Assembly: GCA_037954665.1 (NCBI GenBank)
Contig: JBBMOL010000196.1
Span: forward strand, 868,001 to 932,000
Source: Laguncularia racemosa
Taxonomy: Eukaryota; Streptophyta; Magnoliopsida; Myrtales; Combretaceae
Direction of reading: 5' to 3'
DNA: 64,000 bases
Shown here: piece after piece, positions 23,941 through 35,447 of the stretch
How positions within the stretch are numbered: the first letter of the stretch is position 1
Layout of the letters: each line of letters begins with the position of its first letter
Made by a program: the position numbers and the translations under genes
The notes under the pieces: generated by a model
Databases searched by the model: none
What the model was told of the DNA's origin: nothing
The model's input: the letters and a program-made list of their open reading frames with translations, nothing else

Positions 23941-24600
23941 TTTAACTCCACGATGACAGCAACAATGGCAACGGCGATGGTAGTGGCAACAACAACGGTG
24001 ATAGCAACGATGGAGATAGTAACTTTGGCGTTGTATCTACCTCATCGCCTTCTCCGATGACAAAGGAAACAGCAAACAAATTGGAGAAGATAGCGATAGA
24101 GACCACAACGACCATACAACAATGACAACCATGGCTGCAACAATAGTGGCGACAACAATTGTGACGATGCAGCTGTGGTCGCTCTAGTTGGTGAGTGCTA
24201 AAGGAGGTACATGACAACTACAACGGCTGTAAAGAAAATAATGACGACATAGCAATGACGGTAATGACAACCACAATGGACGGCAACAACAATGACACAA
24301 CGGCAACAACAACAGCAACCACGATGGCAGCTACACCCCAAGAGCAACATCTAAGAAGAAATCCATTAGGGTCATTTCTATGCTTAATCCCTTACTTTAA
24401 TGCGGGTGCGAAGGTGATGTGTGTGTAGGGGATAACGTTCCAACGAGAGATAGGGAGGTGCTTGGTGCTTGTAAGGTGTATGTATGTATGTGTGAGGGAG
24501 GAGGAAGACAACAACCACGACCCAACAACTCCAACAACAACAATAGCGACAACAATGAACAGCAACAATGGTGACCAAGATGACCATTGTAGCGGCGTAA
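23941..24600. repeat. Degenerate triplet-repeat region (AAC/ACG/ATG type)
   Basis: A 3-bp period is clear: CAACAATGG, GGCAACAACAACGGTGA, ACAACGGCAACAACAACAGC and similar at 23950-24340, and again at 24500-24580. Between them (24344-24500) is non-repeat DNA. The period gives Asn/Thr/Asp-rich frames with no domain, so I read this as a degraded microsatellite, not a gene. Confidence 0.6.
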
Positions 24601-24619
24601 GAAAAAGGAAAGGGGAAGG

Positions 24620-25790
24620 AGGAGCCGAGTGTGTAGTGTGTGTGAGTATGTGCATATGTGCATGAGGTGATGTGGGGTGTGCAGTATGTGTGTGTATATA
24701 GATGGTGTGTGGTGTATGCAATATGTATGTGTATGGACGGTGCACGGTGTGTGCGGTATATGTGTGTATATGGATGGTGTGTAGTGTGTGGGGGTGTGTG
24801 TGTATGTATATGGAAGGTGTGATGCATGGAGTATGTGTATATGTGTATGGAAAGTGTGATACGTAGAGTATGTGTATATGTGTATGGAAGGTGAGTGGTG
24901 TGTGAGGGTATATGTGTATGTGTATGGATGATGTGTGGTCTATGTAGTTTGTATGTATGTATATGGATGGTATGTGGTCTGTGAGGGTATGTATGTACAT
25001 GTATGGAAGGTGTGATGTGTGGAGTATGTGTATAGGTGTATGGAAAGAGTGTGATGCGTGGAGTATGTGTATATGTGTATGGAAGGTGAGTGGTGTGTGA
25101 GGGTATGTGTGTATGTGTATAGATGATGTGTGGTGTGTGTGAGAATAGGTGTATGCATATGGAAGGTGTGTGTTGAGTGTGGGTATGTGTGTATGTACAT
25201 GGAAGGTGTGGTGTGTAGTGTGTGGGTATGGAAGGTTAGTGTGTTGTATGCGAGTATGTGCGTATGTGTATGGAAGGTGTGAAGTGTGTGTGAAGTATGT
25301 AGGTATGTATGTATTGGTGGTGTAAGGTGCATGTGGAGTATATGTGTATGTGTATGTGTATGAGATGGTGTGTAGTGTGTAGATATGTGTGTGTGGGTAT
25401 GGAAGTGAGTGTGGTGTATGCAGGTATGTGTGTCTGTGTATGGAAGATGTGTGTAGTGTTAGTGCGGAGTATGTGGGTAGGTACGTATTGGTGGTATAAG
25501 ATATATGTGGAGTATGTGTGTATTGGTGGTGTAAGAAGTGTGTGGAGTATGTGTATATGTGTGTATCGCTGGTGTGAGACATGTGTGGAGTATGTGTGTA
25601 TGTATGCACTAGTGGTGTGTGTGGGTGCGTGCGAACTTGAGGAGAAAAGAGTATTACAAAGTGCAGTTGTGTATGCGTGTAAGTAGGTATATAGTATGAT
25701 TGTGTGTATGTATGTGTAGGTGCGTACGCGGTGTATGCGAAGTGTGTATGTATATGGATAAGAGTATGTTGGTGTGTGGGAATGGTTGAT
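24620..25790. repeat. GT-rich minisatellite, ~1.1 kb
   Basis: The plus strand is almost entirely G, T and A. It is built of imperfect units such as GTATGTGTATATGTGTATGG and AAGGTG.GTGGTGTGTGAGG, with a higher-order unit of roughly 60-120 bp (e.g. the GGAGTATGTGTATA block at about 24829, 24863, 25020 and 25058). The minus strand gives long His/Thr/Tyr frames (up to 405 codons at 24392-25609) that are artefacts of the repeat. Confidence 0.85.
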
Positions 25791-26640
25791 GTACGTATGG
25801 AAATGGAAGCATGAGTGAGGATGAAAACCGGTAGAAATGACGGGAAGCCCTGTAGGTGGAGATGTCAACAAAGGAGAGAAGAAAGAAGGTGATACAAAAC
25901 CTTTAAGGACTACTAAATTCTACAAGTTGTCCTATAAGTAGTTCATTGGAAGATATTAGAGATAAATTGATAAATGAAAGGTTCAAAGATGCTTCATGTA
26001 AAGGAGAGGCGTTTATGCTGGTGTAGATGGTGAAGGGAATGATTCGAGCAACGTCCAAGATGATGGCTTGAGGGATATTTGGAATGAAATAGATTTCACA
26101 ATAGAATGTTCAAAGGATATTGAGAAAGATCATTTTTGGCCAAATACCCTAATGAAAGACTTTTAGTTGTCCTTCCTAAAGGTATCTTGCATACATAGAA
26201 GAAGGAATTCTGAATTTAGCAAGCCGAAGATGTTCCATTGCTCGACTTTTACACATGGAAAGCAAAAAGTCGATCACAACAACTTAGAATGTTGGAAGCA
26301 ATGATTCATAGGAAGGTCGTTCCTTCTAGAACCCTATATTAGAATCACGTTGAAGAAGTGTTCAACATTTCGAATCTTGTTCGCTCAAGGTTCCTTAAGG
26401 AGGAGACTTCATGCCTGGCCATCAAACGCATAGCGAGTGAAGTATACATATCAGGTGCTAAAAAATTACCAAAATCAAGTGGAGATGCTACCTTCTATGG
26501 TTTGGTTGAGGAAGCATTGCAGAAGGACATTGATTTCAAGAGGAAAGTAAAGGAGTTACCCGTTGGAATCGCTCGACTCCGGTTAAAACTATGATGACCT
26601 TAAACAAGTGAGTGGGAAACTTAATGATACGCTACAATGT
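25791..26640 (+). other. Unassigned region with a short unrecognised frame
   Basis: A frame at 26358-26594 (78 codons) contains LVRSRFLKEE, GAKKLPKSSGDATFYGLVEE and ends IARLRLKL. Its composition is protein-like and the DNA is less AT-rich than its surroundings. Neighbouring stretches (26020-26340) have the same look but change frame. I do not recognise a family. It may be the tail of a decayed gene or an element ORF. Confidence 0.3.
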
Positions 26641-27339
26641 TGTGTTGCGTGTTGATATGATATGTATGTGAATTCAATTGCTTTGTTGTATTTGCAAATG
26701 AATGTGATTATTGCTAATTCTGAGTTATATAGTGGGGTTAAATGAGTTTGGGAAAGAAGTTATAATGAAATTGGTAGTTAGATAGGTTATAGATGAATAT
26801 TGTTTAAAGAATGTAGATGATAGAATGGATTGAGGGTTTATATGTCATTACCTTAATGATAGCACTCCACACCATATTGCTAGTGCTATTACTATAAGCC
26901 TAACCCATTATTCAAAATTGTTTTCTTCAAACTAAACCAAAATATATAAACCTAACTTTTCCTTCTATAACTACCGAGTAGGTGTGCATAGCTAGAATAG
27001 GATATATAAATATCATTATGTACACATATCAAAGTTTACTTTTGAATATGAACATATGCTTAGGCAAACTTATTTTCCTATTATATTTATATAATACACT
27101 TATGAACATAACCATACAAATCATGAGTGTAACTTTGATTTTTCAACTTAACAATCCTATTTTCTTGCCCTCTTAAGTAAGTGAGGGAAGGTGTCTAGTA
27201 AATGGTTCTCTAGTCAAAGCTATGTTATGAACCTATATATATGTATATATATATATATATATTATACATAAATGTATGGAGGACTTAGAAGGAATATACA
27301 AGACAACCTTGTTGGCTCTCGAAAGTGTGTATAATTGAA
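26641..27339. other. Non-genic AT-rich DNA with an (AT)n microsatellite
   Basis: An AT dinucleotide run lies at about 27234-27263. No gene is seen. Confidence 0.6.
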
Positions 27340-28641
27340 CACTTGAGAAGTGTGTATAATTGAGCACTTGAGAAGTGCGATGACACAGAGGTGTCACGAA
27401 TGACAATTGTAAATCAATCCTGAGTGGTTGATTTGATGTTTAAGACAAATGGTATAGAGGTGTCAAGTTAACTAAAACCTGATATATAGCTGGATGGCTC
27501 CCATCTGTTGGGTCCAGTTTCCTTGTTTATTTTATGATGTGAAATGCATGATCTTGTTTGTTGTGGTAGACGTGAAAATGAAATGTAGTGGATTATTTAT
27601 GGGACTCCATTGGGATTCCTATTGATTGTTCTTGGAGTGGTAGATTTAAAAGATTGATAACTTCTTCATTTCCTTGAATGAGAATTAGTTGCGATTATAT
27701 ATGTTGTTTGGCTACCATGAATCAATTAATTAAAGAAGTGGACTTGATTAAAACTTGACATGCATTTCACGAGACATTGCATGAGATTGAAAGCTATCAC
27801 TGTTACAACATGTGCCAGAAGCGATCAGAGGATCGCCGTTTTGCTAAGTGCGAAATAAGTGATTAGGGGATTATCACACCTTAATGATTCCGAGTCTAGT
27901 CTGTCTCTTGAGGGTGTAATGCTCGGTGTATTGAGGCACCTGAGCTTAAAACATTAAAGTTAAGACAAAGTATAAATAAGTGACAAGAGTAATGAAGATG
28001 TGAGTAAGACTTGAGCACTGATGGTGGCTTTAGAATCCCCAACTCAAAGTCAAGGGGGGCGTAAATCCTATACTTCATGTCGGTTACCAGAAGACCATGT
28101 AAAATGCTACATTCATATAATTGTTCATGCATAGCATATGATTTGATAACTTGATTGAAATTGCTTATGTATACGTAGCATTGAAAGTGTTACCATCCCA
28201 TTCATTGAGCCATAGTGTGCTCACCCCTCCACATACCCTTTTTGCAGGTAGCAATTTCGAAAGCTTGGGATAGGATAAGAGGTGAAGTGTTGAAAGTTTT
28301 GAAAGACCAAAACTACAAAGTAAGAATTGTGAATGATAGATTATTTTGATAAAATGTTAAGACTCCTATTTAAATACGATTTGAAGTTGTGAAACCTAGG
28401 ATTTATCCTATTTTACTGATTGGTAGGAGATACCGATTCTCTGCGATTATGGTTGACTGTGGGATACATGATCCATAATTATATTTTATTATCTAATTAT
28501 ATGAATTATGATTTGTCATAAAGATAATTATTTACTGAAAGTCTTACGATTTCTGACTCATAAGATGATTATCATGTAATTGATGTACACGTATTATGAT
28601 AATTTTAGTGAAAACTTCTATAGTCCTTTCGGGGTGTGACA
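27340..28641 (+). repeat. LTR-like repeat family 1, copy 2
   Basis: Homologous to 10186-11460 over most of its length. Beyond the shared part it runs to CGGGGTGTGACA at 28641, a typical 3' end of plant gypsy LTRs, with ACCCCTCC...TTTTTGCAGGTAGC near 28215-28250 as in Tekay/Del LTRs. No internal region follows, so it may be a solo or truncated LTR. A short tandem duplication of the GAGAAGTG block is present at 27340-27380. Confidence 0.6.
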
Positions 28642-31600
28642 GGGATAGTGATTGCTACCAATAACGTAGGTATTTGACTTTAGAGTGACGTACTTTTTCT
28701 ATTACGATCCCAAAACAGAAAGCTGAATCCAGAAAAAGATACGAGGAAGCATATTCAATTGGCAATTTAAATAGACAAAGATTGAAGTAATTGACTTACG
28801 AAATGAGATGTTGATACACCCGCATCATCGATGTGTATCTTCTGAATAAGTTGTAATTGTCGCCGGAAAGAGATAAATTAGCCATGGAAGGTTTTCCCAC
28901 TGTCTTTTTAGTATGGGATTTACAAATTAGAATCGATCCTTCGGCAAGGTAGATGCTTGATTTCTTTCCCAGATTCCAGCTTATACCTTTTGAGGACTTC
29001 TATAATTATATTGATACCCAAAATTTTTATAATTCTAGAACTGCAAAGTTGGCAGCTAGGCAAATTATAATGCAAATTGGCGTGGTATTAATTTTGTATA
29101 ATTGGCCGAGAATGTAAATCTTATTTCATCATTGTGGGAAATATCTTATACAATGTCAATTTCAACTTACCATATGTCCAAATAGAGAAAGAGTGATATT
29201 TTTCTTAATAATATAATTTATAAATGTACTAGTAAGTGCGAAATCCATGCAAATTTTAAAATATCAAATGCATGAAATATTAATCACCAAGAAATTATAT
29301 AGTTAATCACATGTAAAAGAAAATATTGGAAATATAGAAAGAAAATTGTTTAACATAATAATTGTTGAAAAATACAAACAATACAAAACTACATAAATAT
29401 TTGCCTTTCCTTAAACAATGTAGGGTGGTAAGCTATTTGTTTCTGGAACTCATCCTATGAGGTTGTCTTTCTACCGTGCTTATAATGTGCGTAAGATCCA
29501 GATTGCTTTCCAATACGTTTTTCAAGCTTGAAATTCTATAGATATCAGAAGTTGAGATAATTCTTTTATTTGATGCTTTAGAGTGTAAAAATAAAATATA
29601 AATGAGTGCAAGAATTATGCCATAAAAGCAAAAATTCAATGAAATTGACCATGCATATAACAATAAGGTAATCAAACACTCACTCATAAATGGTGAAAGA
29701 AAGAAAATTGTATCCTCATGATTAATCTAGAAAATTATGTGCCTTCATAAAATTTAAAAGCAAATTTTCCATTTGTTATCAATTACATTTGACAATTAAT
29801 AGTCATTATGTGACGATAATAGCAATTAATGTCATTATTTCTATCTCAAAATAGCCCCTTTTATCCATAACTTTCCATTATCTTGTTTTTTGCAAATTGC
29901 ATGTTGTAGGCTAATCCAGAAATCCCAATTCTCCCAAATCACTAATTGTTGAAAATAAAAAATCCTTTTGGTGTGGAGTAAAAAAGCCAAATAAGAAAAA
30001 CTTATGAATTCTAAAGTTAGAACATTCTAAGGAATTCTAAGGAAAACAATGGTGTCGAAACTAAGCTTCTATCATGACTCAAATTAAGAGTTTTTTTGGT
30101 TTTAATAAGCTTTTAATCTTGCAGCTACTTTCTGATTGTCATTATGAATTTATTAAAGGGAATATAGTTAAAGTCAAGTCAGCATGCCAAATCTCCAAAT
30201 TAGATCCACTCGTCCATTTTTTTCATATGACTAAAAAAATATTTTATATTTTATGCATAATCTATCTAACAAGTTGATTTATTCAACCTTGTGCAATTCA
30301 AAAATCAATTTGGTATTATTTGAAGATGAAGTCGTTGCATTTGAATTTCAAAAAACCTAAATAAAAGGATAAAAAAAATGCAGAAGAAATATAAATTTGA
30401 TAATGATCATTCATCGAAGCAAAGTTTACCCAATCATTTAAAATAAAGGTTAAAACACATAAAATAGTGAAATTGTCATACATCCAAAATATAACAAATG
30501 ATGAAACACAAGTGAAAAGTGAAAGATTATATATTTCTCAAGCCTTTTGCACAAGACCCCTTTTTGCAACTCAAGAATCACTTCCACCACAAATCATCCT
30601 TACAAATTCTTTACATTGAAAGTTCTAAAATTTGAAGCAAAAATTGCTAAAGAAAGAAACCTAATGAAAGAGGAAAAATGAATCACATTTTAGTCTAAAT
30701 TGGTATTAATATTAGCATTAGGTTGGTTTGGTTCTACTTTTTTTTTTTTAATAAAACAATAAAGATACAGTTTTGCTTATACTAAAAAAAAAAAAATAGA
30801 CTAAAAAAAATGGTTAAAAGGCTATGGATGATGATTTTATTATATATTGTATTTTCTATCATTTTTTAGTCTTATTCTAGGATGAATTGTATAATTTATT
30901 TGTGGGTATTGGTCTTTAAACTTAAATTTTTATTCTTTAGATGGAATTTTTTTCTCTTTTATCAATTAATTTTTAAACTTAATGAGAGAAGAAGGTAGTA
31001 TGTTACAGGTGGTTGAGGAAATAAAGAAGCACTTTAGCTATTGGCCAAAAGAAAAATAAAAATGAAGTAGTTTAAGAAATAAAAGAGTGATAATTAAAAA
31101 ATAACACTATTAACACTGTAAAATTGAATATTATAAGATAAAATAATCTAGTAAGAATTTGGAGGTGAATGATTACATTTATAATTTATGTGCAACAACC
31201 TAATCCAACCAACTCATATTTGAATCCGATCCTTCTTTACAAACAAAATAAGTAAATTAATTAAAAAATAAATGATATTGTTTTGCTTTAAGTGAAAGAT
31301 GATTTTAAGGGGAAAAAAAATTAAAAATTAAAGCAGACCAAGTTGATGAATTAGCTTAGAAAGGGGTTTTTGTTATGGGGTTTCTCCCTTTGAGCGATTG
31401 TTTCTTCCACTTCTCCATGACATTAAAGAAAATAAAACCTCAATTAACAAACAGGACTTTAGATGCTCATTTCTTGCTAGTTTTGCAACTAAGTATAAAC
31501 ATTCTCCCATGTTTCTTTAGTGGTATCATCCATTAGGGTAAGAATATACTATCAATAAACAAGTATTTAGTATTAACACCGAGAAGATCGCTAACGTCAG

Positions 31601-34600
31601 TATCAAATGGTCATTAAATCAGTTGGAATGAAAAAAGAAAAAAAAAACACCAATCAAATCAAGCTAATGGAAAAAGAAAATCAACAGCGTGAACAATATA
31701 AATTAGACAGAAATAGAGAGAGACACACACCGACAGAAGTGGGTGTTAGGAGACATAGGCATTAGTAAGCAATTGCCATTTTTAGTTGGTATAAAAGATC
31801 TGTGTGAAGTAATTAGCAGCTATAACCTTGGCCAAAAAAATTTTATACATGAAAGGGTTTTATTGTAAAATGAAAAACAATGGAACCATAAAAATATTAA
31901 AGATTTCAAAGTTGTATCTTTGGCTTATATAGATGTCTATGCTATTAATAAGGAGAATAAAGTTTTGTCAATTTTAAGTATTCTTTGTTTTAGGCTCCTT
32001 ATATATCCATATTTATCTTCTCTCTCTTATTTATTTATTTTTTAACCAAATGTGCCTATCTAGAGTGGGAAATTGAAAATATTGTTTTCTAAAACTATTC
32101 ATGTTAATTTCTTTATTTTGATGTAACTCTTAATATCTTTCAATTAGCATGCTTTAAAAAAAAAACACTATTCAAAATTAAATAAAATAGGTGATTTTCT
32201 TATTTAGAATCTTCTAATTATTTCTTTTCCCTTTAGGCATTCTTTATAGTATTTTTCCATTAATAGAGTTATAGATACGGTAATTAATAATTGAAAACTC
32301 TTTACTCTATGATATATAAAAGCAACGAAACCTTATTAGAGAAGGAATGATTTTGATTAGGATATAATTATACAAGAGCACAAAGGTCAATTTGGTAAAT
32401 TCATTATTGAAAAAAATTAGACATAGGTAGATAAATATTAGGCAATGATATTATTGATGTTTTAGTACACCGGTAGATAGATGGCTGATATGAGTAATGA
32501 TAGTAATATGAGAGGGTTTGTTCTTGTATTCTATACAGTTCATATTGTTCATGAGCCTTGAAATCTTCAAACTCACATATTCTAGGTTCTTGGAATATTT
32601 AGATTTAGATGTTCAAGGTTCTCGATTTATAGTTCATAGTTCTTGGGGTCTATAGATCCATGTTTGTTCTTGGTTTTTAAGTTTTAAGGATTTATGAGCC
32701 AATTGTGTGTCTAAGGTATATTTGTGATTGATTTCCTTATTTAAATAGAATATGATTGGAGTTACGCTAGTTTAGTATCGGTGGTGCGTGAGTACATATG
32801 TTTAGGTCTACATGTGAATTCAAAATTGTCAAACTCACTATTTTACCTAAAATCATTGGAGGGTTTATAGAATTGAAATGTAACAACATAAATTTTTACA
32901 ACTTATATAAAATAACTTTAAAAAACTGTAGATGTGTTTACTATAATCATAAAAAAACTTGAAATATAAGATGGAAATAAATAAATTCAATATAAATTTT
33001 TGTCACAACTCATAATAAAAAGTTATATACTCATAGTATAAATAAATTAGCACAATTTGTTACACTAATGAATGAAACTACAATATGAATAATATTGCCA
33101 ATATGAAAAGCATTATAATATAAATTATAAAAATAAAATAAGAAGCTAAACAAAATTACCAACTATCTTTTTCATCATCAAAAGTTAAAATTACAACTAG
33201 CTCTCTCTTTACTATAACCATCATTGTTGTCATCTTCATTGTCAATGTCAAAATCATTGTTTTATTATATTCTAATTCTAAGTCTTTCAAGGAACTAATA
33301 ATATCCATATCTTCTAAAAGCCAAGTCGTATATTCTAATTTGAAGGCCATTTGACTTTAATAGGTAGAATTGGTAGTTTGAGTTAAAAACTTAAGTTTTT
33401 ACCAATTTTACGTATATACTCACGATTCTATCATGAGTCTATATGAAAATAATTTTATACCTAAGTTAACTAAAAAATGCATCTTAAAATTGTGAACTCA
33501 TAAATTTGTATAAGTAGAATTGTGATTTTGATAACTATATATTGTATGAGGTATCTCTTTATATTGAACTTTGTGGTGCCGATAAATGTTGGCTAATTTG
33601 AATCTCAAGTGCAAATGAATTTCAAGAAATTAATGTTTAAGAGTTTTTGATTTTGACATATAGTATGGGGGTAGGTCAAGTGATAGAGCAATCTAAGGTT
33701 TAGATTGGGATGGATTTATTTCTGAGATTTGGAAGATTTGAAAGATTTCAATGCCAGTTTTTGGAGATTTATTTGATGGATATGGATTTTACTTAGTGTA
33801 TCTCCTAAGAGTATTGATTTGTTATTTACTTTGAACATATGCACACTTTATTTATAGTGAGTAGCATTTAATATATATATATATCCAAATGTATAATCTA
33901 TATTTTTTAAATTCAATGGTAATAATATGTGTTTGTTTTAAGAATTAGTAACTCATTATTATAATATAGATGTATTCAAATATGTGGCAATGAAATGTAT
34001 GTTGTCTAAGTATAAATTCGAATAAATATTGGCAATGTCATGTTTTTATTGGCTATTTATATTAATTTAATGTGATTCTATATTGTAATGTAATATAAAA
34101 ATACAATAATATGTGAATATTTATCTATGGATATAATTTACTATTCACACGATATGTCTATTATTTGGGAATAAAGATGATAATATATACCAATAACATG
34201 AATATAGTACTAATTTTATCTGTATTTTGATGGAATAATCACTTATCTCGGATCCGGTATCGGTATCAGAATTCTTTTCATGGAATATGAAAATAACAAA
34301 CCTCTTAGTGAAACGGAATCACACAGGAGATACACGAGCTTAGCGTCTCATTTTCATTCACACCACGCGTTTGATGAAATTCTGGAATGAAGCAACACCA
34401 GATGGAAAAGCTTTTTGTTAAAAACTTGAAATACCCAGAAATGCAAACATTTTTAAATATGTCTAGTATCCTCATCGTAGAAGAGTTGTGGATGACTTCA
34501 AATGGTGTTCTAGATGAAATCAAGAAAAGCTTTGATTGATCGAAGCATGACTTCACGGCAACATTTGATTGTTGAGGTTTTTCTCATTGTTTAGGAAGAA

Positions 34601-35200
34601 TTTGTGTTCCGCAGTGGAGGACAAGAATTTTAGCTTTGCCATTCGGGGTTTTGTAGAGAAGAAAGATCATACGACTCTTACTCGATCACTAGAGGGCAAA
34701 TCGAGCATTGCATCAAGAGACTTTTAGTCTTGTGGCTAAGACTTTAGTGTAATGGGAAAAAGAAGACGAGGCATTAGGTGTATTTGAGAACTTGGACAAG
34801 TTCTTTTTTTCTTTTCTTGGCCAAAGAACTTGGACAAGTTCAAATTCCCCCCAAGATAGTGCTACGTAATGGCAGTTGTGAGTGCTCTATGAGTGAAGGG
34901 AAAAGGCGGAAGGAAGAGTAAGAATGAAGGTATTTAGGATCTTATCTTAGAAACATATGTATTACTCTGTTATGTTCCTTTGGTCAATATTTATAATTGC
35001 AACATTGCAGTATTGAATTTCACATATATTTGAAACTAGAAATTTTTCCGAGACACCCAAATCGTAAGATGGTTTGGCTCTGTTTTACACTATCACGTTT
35101 GTGGAGCATACGAAAATACAGGCCAACTAGCCGAAGTAAGGTAACACATACACGTCTCTGTTTACTTAATTTTCTGGTTTCTACATGACACTGTAAATAA
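28642..35200. other. Long non-genic AT-rich stretch
   Basis: About 6.5 kb without a supportable gene, RNA or recognisable element. Frames at 29433-29687, 33156-33350 and 34305-34556 (all minus) have no domain and AT-driven composition. A poly-T/poly-A pair near 30738-30800 hints at a small old insertion but its ends are not clear. Confidence 0.55.
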
Positions 35201-35447
35201 ACTGTTCCAAACTAGTTCATAACTGCTAGTGTTATCTGAAGCAGATATTATTCTAATAAGCAGCATATATATTGACCTACATATGTCATAAGGTATTGAG
35301 AAGATTACATCGCTTGATGAAGAAAATAACTTGCACAAGCTTGTGCTCATCCCTTCAGCCTAAGACCAAAGGTTGAGCATCAGAAATTTGATTCTCGCAT
35401 ATCTGGAAGCTTGATGATGAATATTTGACGTCAAATGTCTCCATTGC
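35201..35447 (-). other. Probable 3' untranslated region of the WAK-like gene
   Basis: Non-coding DNA directly after the TAA stop. I found no canonical AATAAA, so the transcript end is not located. Confidence 0.35.

Noticed and set aside
24392..25609. 405-codon His/Thr/Tyr-rich frame on the minus strand
   Set aside because: It is the complement of the GT-rich minisatellite; several overlapping frames are open at once and no domain exists.
29433..29687. Possible membrane protein gene, minus strand
   Set aside because: 84 codons, hydrophobic start from AT-rich DNA, no family recognised, no splice context.
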